Positions 1 through 11,810 of a stretch of DNA of 64,000 nucleotides are shown here, piece after piece. The notes beneath the pieces are model-generated. The model made no database searches. It saw only the letters and a program-made list of their open reading frames with translations, and had not been told where the DNA came from. The position numbers were made by a program, and so were the translations under genes. Source of the DNA: Maniola hyperantus (taxonomy: Eukaryota > Arthropoda > Insecta > Lepidoptera > Nymphalidae); NCBI RefSeq assembly GCF_902806685.2, contig NC_048557.2, forward strand, positions 9,619,554 through 9,683,553. The letters run 5' to 3'. Each line of letters begins with the position of its first letter. The first letter of the stretch is position 1.

Positions 1-99
1 GTCAAACAGCAAAACACTATTGGTTGTCTGTGGTCTTAGATGAAAATCAGGGTTGCCAAGTCATTTATAAATTGACCCCTAATTTTCATATTTACAACA
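1..99 (-). repeat. copia 3' LTR, partial
   Basis: It ends with CAACA at 99 and matches 8827-8925 base for base by eye. The rest lies before the window. Confidence 0.9.
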
Positions 100-292
100 C
101 TTCCCCTCATGCGTAACATGAGAAAAACATTACAATGTAGAACAACATTAAACATTAATAACTCAGATTAATTTAATACAACAATCTCCACATTGTCTAT
201 CTCATGTCTAGCATGACTGTGTATAAACCAATCATCTCAAAACCTTTATATTCCAAATGACTGACTAATAAAAAGATCAAACTTAAAAATCC

Positions 293-1776
293 CTATGACT
301 CTGAACTTTTCATACCCAAGTCATTAACAAAACCCAAATATTTAAAGCTAGACAAGGGCTTTGTAAACAAGTCAGCCAACATATTATCAGACCGTAAATA
401 GTTAACACTAACATCCTTATTCCTTACAAAATCTTTTACAAAATGATAGCGAAGGTCAATATGTTTAGTCTTTTTGTGGCAGTATTCTCTAGTCTCAAGC
501 AATTTTAGTGCACTTTGATTATCACTAAAGATTCTACAACAATAATGTTTATCAAAAATTTCAAACAAAAAATTTCTAATAAAACATACTTCTTTGCACG
601 AATCACTTAGGGCTATGTACTCAGCTTCAGTACTTGAAAGAGCAACGCATCGCTGCTTGTGCGACTCCCAACATACAGTGGAGCCGCCAATCTTTACAAC
701 AAAACCACTATAAGACCGCCTGTCCACGACATCATTGGCCCAGTCAGCATCTGCAAACACTGACATATCAAAAGTACCAGATTTAACAAAAACTATTTTT
801 TTATTGATGGTACCATGCAAATATCTTAATATCCTTTTTGCAGCCAACCAATGATCTCGTGTGAATGCTGTATTAAATTGGCTTAAATAACTTAAAGCAT
901 AAGTGATATCAGGCCTAGAACATACTGACAAATACATTAGGCATCCAATCAACTCTATATGGATAAACAGTGTCATCTAAAATATTATCACCAGAGCCTT
1001 TCTCCAGTTTATTAACAACCATCGGTGTAGAGACACTTTTACAATTTGTCATACCAAAACGTTCTAACAAATTCACAATATAGTCTGATTGGTCAAATAC
1101 AATAGTTCCACTAGCTCTATCTCTATGTATTTTTATGCCTAAACAGTTCTTTATACTACCTAAGCGTTTACAACTAAATTCTGATTCTAGTAAATTATAC
1201 AATTTGTCCTTTTCCTTAAGAGCTATTAGTAAAGATATAAAAATCATCAACATATAAAGCTAGAATCGTTAGTTACTTGTCATTTCTTTTCATATAAACA
1301 CATGGCTCACAATTATTTTGTACATAGCCATTGTTAGTCAATAAAACATTAACACTATTATTCCACAGCCTACTTGCCTGTTTAAGACCATACAAACTTT
1401 TCTTTAAGAAACAAACTTTGGTCTTATCACTAGAAAAACCTACAGGCTGTTCCATACATATACTTTCATCAAGCTTACTATGTAAAAAGGCTGTATTTAT
1501 GTCCAAATGTTCTATGTCCATATTTAATTCATTAGCAATACAAAATAAAATTCGAAGTGTAGTATGTCTTACAACTGGTGAGAAAGTATCTGTATAATCG
1601 ACACCAGACTTTTGACTAAACCCTCTTGCCACAAGACGAGCTTTATACTTTGTACAGTTACCAGACTCATCAGATTTCAGTTTAAAAACCCATTTACAAC
1701 TAACTATATTGCAGTCCTTTGGTCTATCCACTAATTCCCAAACATTGTTCTTAATCAGAGAATTGTACTCTTCATT
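293..1776 (-). pseudogene. copia pol, RT and RNase H part, broken
   Basis: Decoded from high to low coordinates. The RT start (CKWVFKLK, then KARLVARGFSQ and LDINTAFLH) is at 1731-1273, the YVDD catalytic motif near 1245, and the connection and RNase H (SSTEAEYIALSDS, HIDLRYHFVKD) at 976-293. Breaks: an in-frame TAA at 1273, just before the YVDD segment; a frameshift after YVDD near 1220; and an apparent two-base loss near 960, where two ORFs overlap in different frames. No functional RT can be made from this copy. The upstream part of the same polyprotein lies beyond the LINE insertion at 1777. Confidence 0.9.
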
Positions 1777-2229
1777 GGTGATCTACACAATAGGCTAACT
1801 AGAAACAGAGACAAACTTGCAGCTCCTGCCTTCCGCCTCAGGAAAGTCCAAAAGTCATTTGTGGGTATTGGTATTACCTTTTATAACAAAATCCCGCAAA
1901 CTATTTTGAACTTACCTTTGCACAAGTTTAAAAAATCTATTAAAAATATGCTCCTGAAAAAAGCATATTACACAATTGAAGATTATCTAAATGATAAAAG
2001 AGCGTGGATTTGACCTGCAGCTCGTTCCAGCAACGCACAAGACTGCAAATACTATTTTATACATGGCATAATTTTGTACCTATATCAAATATTTGAAAAG
2101 AGCAACCGCCGAGTTTCTTGCTGGTTCTTCTCGGCAGGAAAGGCATTCCGAACCAGTGGTAGATGCATCCGACTATTCGTAAGCACTTGTAAAAGTTTAT
2201 ACGAATAAAAAAAGATTTTCATTCATTTC
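1777..2229 (+). mobile_element. 5'-truncated jockey-type LINE inserted in copia pol
   Basis: A plus-strand frame reads as the end of a jockey-group RT (motifs LPLHKFKKSIKNM and YYTIEDYLNDKRAW), followed by a 3' UTR with an AATAAA-like A-rich tail and CATTT repeats. The 3' UTR type recurs at 26505 and in reverse at 61751. The copia frame resumes exactly across it if one copy of TTCATT (1771-1776) is kept, so TTCATT is the likely target duplication. Confidence 0.8.
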
Positions 2230-4946
2230 ATTTCATTCATTTCACTCATAGTGGTGAGCCAACAATCTTTATTAGGACTTGCCATTGCCTCATCAAAAGA
2301 TTGAGGTTCGTCATAAATAAAACCATTTACCAAAAAAGATAAGTCTGATGAATCAGATAAATCATAATCTTGGAATCTTACCGGTTTTCTATTACGAGTA
2401 GAACGAACAGGTCGCTCGCAGCTAGAACTAGGAACCTCTAGTACTGTATCTTCCCCTCGAACGACTGTTTCGTTACTTACAGTGATGTCTGACTCGTTAC
2501 TCTCTCCATCACTAGTTGCACTAGTTGCAGTCCCCTCTGCACTTTGGAAGGAGGACTCACCTGAAATTGGAGAAGAAAACACCTCATCATCAAGATTTTG
2601 GCTAGAATAATCATTCTTACTAGTAAGGCCAGTATCATTGCTGCCATTACTGTCATCACAAGAAATATCAATATTATTCTCATTTGGATTATTGCTTTGC
2701 ATATCCATATTAATATTATTATTATCACAGCTATTATTTTCAATAGGATCATTGCTTTGCATGTCCATATTAATATTATTATCACTTATTCGGTTGCTTT
2801 GCATACCTACATCACTATGAATAAGAATATTACTATCTAAATTAGAATGACTGTCACAGTGGTTTATAAACTGGTTTTCAAAAAATATTACATTCCGAGA
2901 AACAATAATCTGCTTAGGATTGAAGGGATCAATCAATCTATAGCCTTTAGTATGTTCACAATAGCCAACAAAGATACAACTTCTAGATTTTGAATCAAGC
3001 TTATCTCTCTTCACCTGTGGAATGAGTGTCATAGCACGGCAACCAAAAACATGTAGATGGCTCAGGTTGACTTTGTGACCTGTCCATACCTCCTCAGGAG
3101 TTTTATTGGGAACAGCTGCAGTAGGGCTTCTATTTTTAAGATATATAGCTGTAGAAATAGCTTCTCCCCAATATTCTTTAGGAAGATTTGCTTCAAGAAG
3201 CATACAACGAGCTTTCTCAAAAAGTGTTCGGTTAAGCCTCTCAGAGACACCATTTTGAGATGGACTATATGGAGCAGTAGTTTGATGGACTATACCCTCA
3301 CTTTTTAAAAACTTGGAGAACTCAGCACTGCAATATTCCCCACCTCTATCAGTACGCAGACATTTAATAAAATAACCAGTTTGTTTCTCAACAGTTGCTT
3401 TAAAAATCTTAAATTTGGACAAAACTTCAGCTTTATATCTCATTAAATAGCCATATGACTTTCTAGAAAAATCATCGGTAAACGTTACCAGATATCTAGA
3501 CCCACCCAGACTCCTTACCGGCATTGGACCACACACATCTGAGTGTAAAAGCTCCAACAACTGCTTGGAACGTTTAGCTTCACCCCTAGGAAACTTTTGT
3601 ACTGCTTGCTTCCCCTCAACGCACGACACACACTGGTTAGTGACTGTACCATGCTGAGTCGAGTTAGCATTAACACCAACAGCAAGTTTACGGAGAACAC
3701 TTACCCCTCGGAGACTCAAATGTCCAAGCCGCTTATGCCACAAGCATAAGTCCGGTATATCCTTGGCTCCCTCTGTGTCAAGCGAACTTTGTGGCGTTGG
3801 CACAGCATTCACATTATTTGCAGTAAAAGAATGTTCCTGTAAATCATATAAAACATTGTCCAAAATATAAATTCCCCCTTGTCTAGTGGCAGAAACAACA
3901 AGAAATTCCCCATCGACAACATAACATCTAGTTTTACTAAACTTCACAGATAAAGCCTTCTCACATAATTTACAAACACTAATTAAATTAGTTGAGAGGT
4001 CAGGTATATACAGAACATCTGTTACCAGCTGTGATTTGTTATTTTTCATTGGAATTACAACATCACCATAACCAAGACATCTTAGGGTACTACCATTAGC
4101 AACTTGCACAGTCTTATCACACTTTGATAACTTAATAAACCACTGTAAGTCCTTACACATATGTCTTGATGCACCTGAGTCCACAATCCAGTCCTTGCTC
4201 TCGAATACTCCATTACTTTGAGCTGCTAGTGCCGTTCCTGGATTACTTTTCTGTTCCTTCTTAAATTTGTAACATTGAAACTTTTTGTGGCCAGGACGGA
4301 GACAAAAATGACAAACAGGTACCTTCTTAGTCCTTTGCTTAGATAGCAGGGCCATGTCGTCTTTGCTCTCAGTACGGCCTCTGCGTTGCTCTTCTTGCAA
4401 CAACCGAGTACGGACTAGATCACTTGAAATTGTACCTGTGCAGGCAACAGCTTCGAGACTAGACACGATTATATCATATTCTTGTGGAAGGCCGCTCAAG
4501 ATAATCTCTGCAACCTCAGCATCTTCTATAGCTCTTCCAATATCAGTCAACTGCTGGACAAGAGTCGTTATATATTCAAAGTATGCACTCATACTATTAA
4601 AATCTGCATAGCTAGCACGGTGCAGCTGTCTTAATAAAGCTACACGTCTGTCAAATCCTTTATCTTCGAACACTGCGCTTAATTTGTCCCAGGCTTGCTT
4701 AGCTGTGTTTGCATTTCTAATATATTGCACACATGTGGGCTTCACAGCTAAACTAATATGGGCAAGAGCACGTAAATCTCTAGATGGGTCGACGGGCTCA
4801 GTACCTTCAATACATGACCATAAGTCATCTATGATCAAGGTGTGGCGCATGTTGAATTTCCATATGTTGTAGTTACTAATACCTTCCAATTTTTTGAACG
4901 GTAAATTGTGATGATGCAGATGGTTAATTAACGCTCCAGAAGCCAT
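2230..4946 (-). CDS. copia gag-protease-integrase part of polyprotein
   Basis: An open frame of about 900 codons starts at the ATG at 4946. In order: a copia-type Gag (about residues 1-200), one CCHC zinc knuckle (CHFCLRPGHKKFQC, near 210), the protease motif DSGA (near 257), the GAG-pre-integrase HHCC zinc region (LWHKRLGHLS to CVSCVEGKQ), the integrase core (HSDVCGP, FTDDFSRKSY, LRTDRGGEY, NGVSERLNRT), and an Asn-rich linker (DNNINMDMQSN repeats) before RT. The frame stops at the LINE junction, so the full polyprotein is not made. This half shows no internal stop, unlike the RT half. Confidence 0.92.
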
Positions 4947-5088
4947 TGTCCAATATCTTCACGACGTACTTACAAGTGGCAGATCGCTGACGCAAACAAG
5001 CTTTGCGAGAAACGCCGCGCCGCTCACCTCGTGGCGTGGTCGTGACGCAGTTACCGTAAAATACCTTTCCAATTCCAGCGTAGCTCAA

Positions 5089-5100
5089 GCCCATAACCTC
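5089..5100 (-). other. copia primer-binding site
   Basis: The minus strand reads GAGGTTATGGGC immediately inside the 5' LTR. It resembles the Drosophila copia primer site, which pairs with the anticodon region of initiator tRNA-Met; that match is from memory of the family, not from an alignment. Confidence 0.6.
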
Positions 5101-5337
5101 TTGTGGGTTATGAGGAAATAATAAGGCAGATTAGCAGTGGATGAACTGGATCACTTTTATTAGGTATAACAAAATTAATTTAGGGCCGAAACACATAACG
5201 CAAACTGCTTATTTTTGCGGCGCCGCAACGCCAAAATCGGCAGTTGCGTTGCCGCGTTGCGGCGTCGCGAAACAGGGCATTATGGTAGGGCAACCATTTT
5301 CTCGTGATTTTTGAGTGTGGATAGACGTCTCTCTGCG

Positions 5338-7852
5338 ATGGATCGTAATAAACTTATTGCTTATTTGTTATTAAGAAGACATTATTCTATCTTAAAAATA
5401 CGGCAAAGAAGATACTGGATACATCCATTAAGTAAGGGTATGAATCCAAATGGCGAGTTCTTTTCTAAAAAATACGAAGCATTAAAGATAGACGAAAAAA
5501 AAATTTGTTGCCTACTTTAGAATGAGTATATCATCATTTGAAGAGCTATTAAGCGAGTTATCAAAATATATACAGAAGAAAAAAAATAAAGGAAGAAAAC
5601 CAGTTACTGCTTTGGAAATGCTGGGCTTAACTTTAAGGTAAAACAAATAGGTTTCTTATTTTTTTTTATTGATGTTTATGGCACTCGGAATCAAATGTTT
5701 AGTTTTATTTGTACCCCTGGCTTTATACACCTGTGGTACTAGCGGGGTGTCGATAAAAATTTTGCATCACTAGTGTTCATGGTTTGGGGGTACCTAGTGG
5801 TACAAAGCCAGGTTCAAATGAAACAAGACAGAATCAAATTAAGCTTTTTGCATTATACAATTTTCTTACTTTAAGAATACTTTAATAGGCCTTAAAAAAT
5901 GTAATGATCAATTTAAGAAAAATCAAACTCCTCATCTTGTGAAACATAGGAAGTAGCTGACGTTTCGTCCAGTAAAAATGGTGAATTTATTGGACGTTGT
6001 TGGTTTGATGATGAGGTAGTCCTCTGTTCAGTAATCGAACTTCCAGGAGTAGAAGTGTGGTAGCCACTCTGAACCGTATTATCGTATCTCATAGTTGAAT
6101 ATCCTTGATTGTAACCCTGATGCTGATATTCTTGATTATAGCCGTGATGTGTATTTTGATGAATTGAAGGTTGAAGAATGTCGGTTAATATTTGAAGCAC
6201 CCGACTTTGAAATATCAATGTTTGATTCTCATTTAACGATTGTAGAGATGGTAAAATCCCCTTGAAAAAATGCAAATGTCTATTCTCCGGTGTTTTTAAT
6301 ATTGCCAATAAATCTTCTTCAATATCATCCTTATCATCTGCCTTTCGTTTTCGTGGTTGACTTTTATAACGAGGCAATGCCGTTATTTCATTCTCAATAT
6401 CTCCTTCCGCTACGCATAAACTGGAATCAGTTGCATTTTGTGAAACCTTTTTCAAAAACTGTAATTGTTTATTCAAGTGATATTCTTTAATTTTTGCAGC
6501 TCCAGCTCCTGATCGATTGGCATCTTTTAGTTTTTTTTGATATTTAGCAAAATTATCTTTTATGGCCTTCCACTTCTTGACTAAATCATTACCTGCAACA
6601 AAAAACTTCACAAGTGAAAAATAGTAATAAAGACTAAAATTCCCTAGATTCCATTTATACTACATATAAAATTTGATATAACTTTCATAAGTACTTTCGG
6701 TCCATCCAATTTCATATAAATGGCTGGCCGCCGAAAAAGAATAATTTTCTGCTTTTTCTTGACTTAGGCAAGTTAAAAACTGATTGACTTTGCCTAGAAC
6801 AACCATAATGTAAAATATTTATTGAGTACTTCTTTGAAAAACTACCTGTCTATCTTTGAAAATCTATTCCTTTAGCAACACTATTACCTGCGCGGTTTGA
6901 GTTTGATTATACCTACATTTGTATTATTTTATTATTTGCCTACTAATTATTATTTCATTTTAGATTTCTAGCAACCGGCAGTGACTTTAAAACCATGCAT
7001 ACGAATTACTTCCGAGGAGCAAGTACAATAGCAAAAATTGTAAGGACAGTTTGTCGCGCCATATGGAAACATCTATCAAGTCAAAATATACCTCCTATAA
7101 CAAAACAGGTTCTAGAAGATGTCGCTATTGAGTTTGACAAGAAAGCAAATTTTCCTAACTGCATAGGAGCTCTTGATGGTAAACATGTCCGTATTACATG
7201 TCCTGCGCACAGTGGATCACTGTTTTACAATTATAAGGGCTATAATTCAATAGTTTTATTAGCTCTTGTAGATTCTAGATATAGATTCATTTTTGTCGAT
7301 ATAGGAGCGTATGGCAAGGAAAGTGACTCCACCGTTTTCCAGAACTCTAAACTTTATGATTTGATTATGACACGCAAATTACCTATTCCTGTACCAAAGC
7401 CTTTACCAGGTTCTCAAAATGAAACTCCATTTGTTTTTGTAGGAGATGAAGCATTCTCAATTTCGAATAACGTCATGCGCCCTTACTCAGGAAAACATTT
7501 GTCGGTACAACAAAGAGTTTACAATTATCGACTGAGTCGTGCCCGAAGATATGTCGAGTGCGCTTTTGGCATCCTAGCCAATAAATGGCGCATATTTCAT
7601 CGATCTATGAATGTGCAATACGAATTTGCGACAGACATTATCAAGGCATGTTGTGTAATGCACAACTTTGTTTTGAATCGAGATGGAGTACAAGCGACCG
7701 ATGACATTATCTTTGATGATTCTGATCTGCAAATGTTGCATTTGCCCACAGCAAATGAAAATAATTTAAGCCCACATCTAATACGGAATGATTTTTGTAA
7801 TTACTTTTCCAGTGATGTTGGCGCCCTAAGTTGGCAATTAAACAAAATATGA
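5338..7852 (+). pseudogene. Harbinger-1 DDE transposase (HARBI1-like), two exons
   Basis: Exon 1 is 5338-5637 and exon 2 is 6964-7852, with GT at 5638 and TAG before 6964; the joined codons read LTLR-FLATGSDFKT, as expected at this conserved intron. Exon 2 carries the DDE catalytic residues in GALDGKHVRI, GAYGKESDSTVF and YVECAFGIL. The N-terminus is a helical region (MDRNKLIAYLLLRRH) and a SSFEELL segment. Exon 1 is frameshifted in an A9 run at 5495-5503: removing one A would join IDEKK to FVAYFRMS. The protein would be a nuclear endonuclease acting at the element ends. The frameshift may be real or a sequence error. Confidence 0.88.
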
Positions 7853-8567
7853 ATGTTCGTATACCTACTCAGTTCAAAATACAAATAATACCTTAATACA
7901 TTTGATTCAAACTATTTAACATGTTGTGAACAAACATAAAAAAAGCATATATACGGTCGAACTGAGTAACCTCTTCCTTTTTTTGAAGTCGGTTAAAAAT
8001 GTGTATTTTATTTCTTTTCTTTCATTATTAATTATTTCACTGTTAAAATTTTCAATAAATGTGATTTACTTTTGTAAGATGTTTTATTTCTTATCTATGT
8101 ACTTTTGAATAGTTTTGAATCAAGTGTCCACTCTACGACTATAAATGTTACTCTATGCACAAGAAACGTTTGAAGTGCAACCATTAAAATTATAGCTATC
8201 TCTTTCAATTGCGTTTTATTTCATATCTTTTGGTTTGCTAATCAGTAAAACTTGCAAATGTGTGCAGTTTTGGATTGCTGGGAGGTAATGATTTAAACAC
8301 AGGAACAGATTTAAAACGTAAATTACTATGAACGTAACTTATCTTTAGTTTAAAATATCATTGCCTAAGACTATATGTTACTACTTACCCAGTTTTGATT
8401 TTTCGGTTGAGTTTTTTTTCCTTGTAATCAACATAAACGATCTCACAAATGCTTTTCCATGCTTCTTGTTTTATAAATTTGTCTTTATAGGTTTCGTCAC
8501 TAGTATCCCACAAACAACGGTGTTCCTGAACCGAAGATATAAACAGATCGACGTCAACGTCAGACAT
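5913..8567 (-). pseudogene. Harbinger-1 MADF-type DNA-binding protein, two exons
   Basis: Exon 1 runs from the ATG at 8567 to about 8389 and exon 2 from about 6598 to 5913. Exon 1 begins MSDVDVDLFISSVQEH and gives the first half of a MADF domain (KQEAWKSICEIVY); exon 2 continues GNDLVKKWKAIKDNF and ends in a Gln/Ser/Thr-rich tail with YNQGY-like repeats. In PIF/Harbinger elements this second protein is known to help transposase enter the nucleus and bind the ends. The frames join only if one base is lost from the A8 run (T8 at 8412-8419), so the gene is frameshifted as read. A donor GTAAGT is at 8388-8383 (minus). Confidence 0.75.
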
Positions 8568-8928
8568 TTTAATTTTAAAACTGCTTCTCGGTTGACACGT
8601 GTTGTTTGCAAGAGTGTTAGAAACAAACTGCATCCTTGTCAACAAGTATGACGTCATAACGCTGGAATTCACGTCGTGCGTTGCGGCGCCGCACCGCTAT
8701 AGCGCACTGCCGATTTCAGCGGCGCGGCGCCGCAACGCGCTTATGTGTTTCGGCCCTTAGAGAGCTAATTAATACATGTCGATGCCGCCATGGTTGCCCA
8801 AGAGAAGCGCTAAGTAAAGGTTGGCTGTCAAACAGCAAAACACTATTGGTTGTCTGTGGTCTTAGATGAAAATCAGGGTTGCCAAGTCATTTATAAATTG
8901 ACCCCTAATTTTCATATTTACAACAAAT

Positions 8929-9005
8929 AGTGCAACGGGTGGGATTTGAACCGTCGACCTTTTGGTTTTTAGTCCACTCCTTTACCAGTTGAGCTATTGA
9001 GGCTC
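8929..9005 (-). repeat. tRNA-derived SINE head
   Basis: The minus strand reads like a tRNA with a box A-like segment (AGCTCAACTGGTAAAGGAG) and a box B-like GGTTCAAATCC. It matches the heads at 18138-18265. It lacks a convincing cloverleaf, so it is called a SINE, not a tRNA gene. Confidence 0.6.
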
Positions 9006-9019
9006 TGAGTGTGGATTTA

Positions 9020-9150
9020 ATGTAAGGTTTTTAGGGTTCTGTACCAAAATTAGGCTACTTTTATCTCGGAAAACCAAAGAGTTTCCACGTGATTTTTAAA
9101 AACCTAATTCCACGCGGACGAAGTCGCGGACATCAGCTAGTTATGATATA
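9020..9150. repeat. interspersed LINE/SINE tail
   Basis: It contains the recurrent text TCCACGCGGACGAAGTCGCG followed by CAGCTAG, found a dozen times in this window, always at the end of an A/T-rich repeat. I infer the 3' end of an abundant retroposon family. Confidence 0.55.
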
Positions 9151-9296
9151 CACTGCTCAAGTTTTCAATGTTTTCAGGTGAGTAGATATTTGCTTACATC
9201 TCTATGGTAACATTGCCCCGGGGTACGTCGGTATTCGACGACCTTTAGAAATGTTTCAAACTTGTAAGCGAATATACCTACATATTTAAACGCTTA

Positions 9297-9443
9297 CCCT
9301 CTAACAAATAAACCTGGAATAGCGGTGGAATAGTTATACTCTGTTTTGTCTTTCTCTGTCATCAGTAATTTGACATTTGAAGGAAAAAGACAAAACAGAG
9401 TATAACTATTCCACCGCTATTCCAAGTTTATTTGTTAGAGGGT
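9297..9443. mobile_element. palindromic MITE
   Basis: Two arms of about 58 bases, starting CCCTCTAACAAATAAAC and ending in its complement, flank a loop of roughly 30 bases. There is no coding capacity. Confidence 0.75.
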
Positions 9444-9489
9444 TACGGTAATAGGTAGGTATAACGGTGAAGGAAAGCGTTGTGAGGAA

Positions 9490-9770
9490 ACCTTTAAGGA
9501 AAGTTAGAGGTGCATGCCCGGCATCGAACCCCTGCGAATAGGAGGAATTATAGTCTGGTGGGAGGGAGGCTTCGGCTGTGGCTAGGTACCACCCTACCGG
9601 CAAATTCGTGTTGCCAAAGCTTTCCGGTACGATGCCGTGTAGAAACCAAAGGGTTACCGAAAATTACATACCCCTTCCAGGTGCCTTCCTGTTTAGCCCG
9701 CTACCATCTTTTACTGCATCATCACTTACCAGCAGGTGAGATTTAAGACGGCAGTCAAGGGATTAAAACT
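9490..9770. repeat. degenerate SINE pair
   Basis: It combines a reversed tRNA-like segment (box B complement GCATCGAACCCC) with the SINE body seen complete at 40652-40972 (CGGTACGATGCCGTGTAG, then GCATCATCACTTACC). Confidence 0.55.
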
Positions 9771-9784
9771 ATCTGGTATCTGAA

Positions 9785-10065
9785 TAATAATTAAAAGGAG
9801 GCTGACGTCTTAACAACGCTCATAAATAATAATCCATACTAATATTATGAATGCGAAAGTGTGTCTGTCTGTGTCTGTCTGTCTGTCTGCTAGCTTTTCA
9901 TGGCTCAACCGTTCAACCGATTTTGACGAAATTTGGTACAGAGGTAGCTTGCAACCCGGGGAAGGACATAGGCTATTTTTTATTCCGGAAAGTTTAAGAG
10001 TTCCCACAGGATTTTTAAAAACCTAAATCCACGCGTACGAAGTCGCGGGCATCAGCTACTCAACA
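9785..10065. repeat. LINE/SINE tail with TCTG microsatellite
   Basis: It holds AATGCGAAAGTGTGTCTGTC, (CTGT)n, and the same GACGAAATTTGGTACAGAGG and GACGAAGTCGCGGGCATC text as other copies in the window. Confidence 0.6.
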
Positions 10066-10377
10066 ATAAAGTCTAGGCATCATAATTCACAAGAAAGACA
10101 ACGGAATCGGTGCCAATATTTCATAATTAACGCCACTCGCCAACTCTACGTGATCTGAAAACCCGATGAACAATCTAACGTACGAGTACCATTGAAATAT
10201 ATTTCGATGAATAGATATAGTACAAAAAAAATGGGCCGAGTTGAGAACCACCTCCTTTTTGGGAGTCGGTTAAAAATTAAATAATTTACCAAGCAAAAAA
10301 AACTATAATATTATTTCAGTGTTTATTGAGAGGAGTACCTAGTCGGATTTTAGTTTCTACTTTCTATATCTTGTACG

Positions 10378-10518
10378 CGACAGGTCGAGATGACAATCGG
10401 GGAGGGAACGCCCCGCACACCCACACAGCCCGCGCGCTATACCGGTGCGGGCGAGTGCGGATGACGTGCGGGGCGTCCACCCGCCTCATACCCCGATTGC
10501 CATCTCGAGCTGTCGTGT
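10378..10518. mobile_element. MITE family A, copy 1
   Basis: Terminal inverted repeats of about 28 bases (GCGACAGGTCGAGATGNCAA type) bound a GC-rich core of about 85 bases. Copies 2-4 follow at 10768, 11606 and 13120; flanking TA suggests a TA target. Confidence 0.75.
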
Positions 10519-10767
10519 AGTAAGTACAGAGTTCTGCGACATACGAGTAACTTTTTTTAACTTTAATCTGAGCAAAGTCAAAGTACCTGCGCTATAGATC
10601 TTAGCCTAAATAAATAGCACTAAATGTCTTAACGCACAGTTAAAAAACAGTTGCACTAGACTAGGGTTTTAGTATATTAGCATACATATATAACGCTCTG
10701 TTAATTTGTAACATAACGTCGCTTCACTACGTCTCTGCCGCAATGAGCCTTGAGCCTAAGTAGGTAT

Positions 10768-10914
10768 TGTTTGCGACAGGTTGAGATGGCAATCGGGGTA
10801 TGAGGCTTGGGGAATGCTCCGCAAGCCACCCGCGCTCGCTCGCACTGGGCTAGTGCGGGGGCTGTGCGGGTGTGCGGAGCGTTCCCTCCCCGATTGCCAT
10901 CTTGACCTGTCGCG
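10768..10914. mobile_element. MITE family A, copy 2
   Basis: Same ends as copy 1 (GCGACAGGTTGAGATGGCAA and complement), with a longer GC-rich core. Confidence 0.75.
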
Positions 10915-10931
10915 TACTATAGGTACCTACA

Positions 10932-11103
10932 GTACGCGGCAGAAAGTAATGTACATCGGCCTTTAATGACATTTCGGCTTTGTAGAGCGTTGTCTCTGTC
11001 ACTCATATCTATATGACGTTTTATCGGTCTCAACGACAGAGACAATGCTCTACAAATCTGCTTCTAAAGGTCGAAGTACATTACTTTCTGCCGCGTACTG
11101 TAC
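10932..11103. mobile_element. MITE family B, copy 1
   Basis: Inverted ends AGTACGCGGCAGAAAGTAAT, then a second inverted pair (GTAGAGCGTTGTCTCTGTC-like). A second copy lies at 47085-47352 inside the OBP gene. Confidence 0.7.
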
Positions 11104-11183
11104 GCTTTTATTTAATCACGTTTCGAATGAAGATAGATGTCGGTACGGGGCAACAAAGGAAGGTAACTTTTCTTAATTTATTA

Positions 11184-11520
11184 AGGCGGGTACAAACGCT
11201 GTAACGTAACATGCAATGACGCAATGAAAGAATTTACCGTCCACATTGTCGCAATGTATCATGCAATGTAACAAAATTCCCATAGTGTGGACGCCTTGCG
11301 CGCACGAACCGTGCACAGTACGCGCACGAACAGAGCATTTCAACTCGTGCGCGCCGCGATCCGCCATTTGTCGGTTTTTCGCCGAACACAAAGGGGCGCG
11401 CAGTGTGCAAAAGATGCGAAGTACGTACGTGCTCATATCGTGCGCACGCTGCGTCCACACTTATGAAATGCTCCTTTCATGTTACATTGCATGTTACGTT
11501 ACAGCGGTCTGTACCCGGCT
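11184..11520. mobile_element. Harbinger-type MITE with TTA duplication
   Basis: A 337-bp element with ends AGGCGGGTACAAACGCTG and AGCCGGGTACAGACCGCTG (reverse complement), continuing GTAACGTAACATGCAATG on both sides. It is flanked by TTA at 11181-11183 and 11521-11523. No coding potential. Confidence 0.8.
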
Positions 11521-11605
11521 TTAGAGAACTTAATTTAATATATTATGGACTATCGACCTCGCCCCTCGCACGGGAGAGGAACTATTCCACTGTAGGTATA
11601 GTCCG

Positions 11606-11698
11606 CGACAGGACGAGATGGCAATCGGGGTATGAGGCGGAGGGATGTGCGGGTGTTCGGGTTCCCTCCCCGATTGCCATCTCAACCTGTTGCGTACT
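11606..11698. mobile_element. MITE family A, copy 3 (short)
   Basis: Same ends as the other family A copies with most of the core missing. Confidence 0.7.
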
Positions 11699-11810
11699 GT
11701 AACATTGTTTTCATGATCCGACGGAGAACCAGAGTAAGCGACACCGCTCAACGGGTTGCGAAGCTGAAGTGACCCACCACTAGGTGTGCAAACGACCTCA
11801 AACGAGTTGC

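Larger units (their letters stand above)
5183..8756 (+). mobile_element. PIF/Harbinger transposon 1, complete
   Basis: The element is 3574 bp with terminal inverted repeats starting GGGCCGAAACACATAA, GC-rich subterminal repeats, and a TTA target duplication (5180-5182 and 8757-8759), which is typical of the superfamily. It carries the usual two divergent genes: a DDE transposase (plus) and a MADF/Myb-like partner (minus). Both genes have a one-base poly-A disruption (see findings). Confidence 0.95.
1..8925 (-). mobile_element. Ty1/copia LTR retrotransposon, degenerate, with two nested insertions
   Basis: Reading on the minus strand the order is 5' LTR, primer site, gag, protease, integrase, RT, RNase H and 3' LTR, the copia order with integrase ahead of RT. 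The 3' LTR is cut by the window edge. Bases 1-99 and 8827-8925 look identical by eye, so the insertion is fairly recent, yet pol is broken. A LINE fragment lies at 1777-2229 and a Harbinger element at 5183-8756 inside the 5' LTR. The left target duplication is outside the window. Confidence 0.93.
5102..8925 (-). repeat. copia 5' LTR, split by Harbinger element
   Basis: The LTR is 5102-5182 plus 8760-8925, about 247-248 bp without the nested element and one TTA duplicate. It begins TGTGGG and ends CAACA. Its last 99 bases equal positions 1-99. Confidence 0.85.

Noticed and set aside
2477..2840. Several isoleucine-rich open frames over the copia linker
   Set aside because: Shadows of the Asn-rich repeat in gag-pol read in other frames.
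11234..11524. Cysteine/arginine-rich frames on both strands
   Set aside because: They lie within the palindromic Harbinger-type MITE bounded by TTA.
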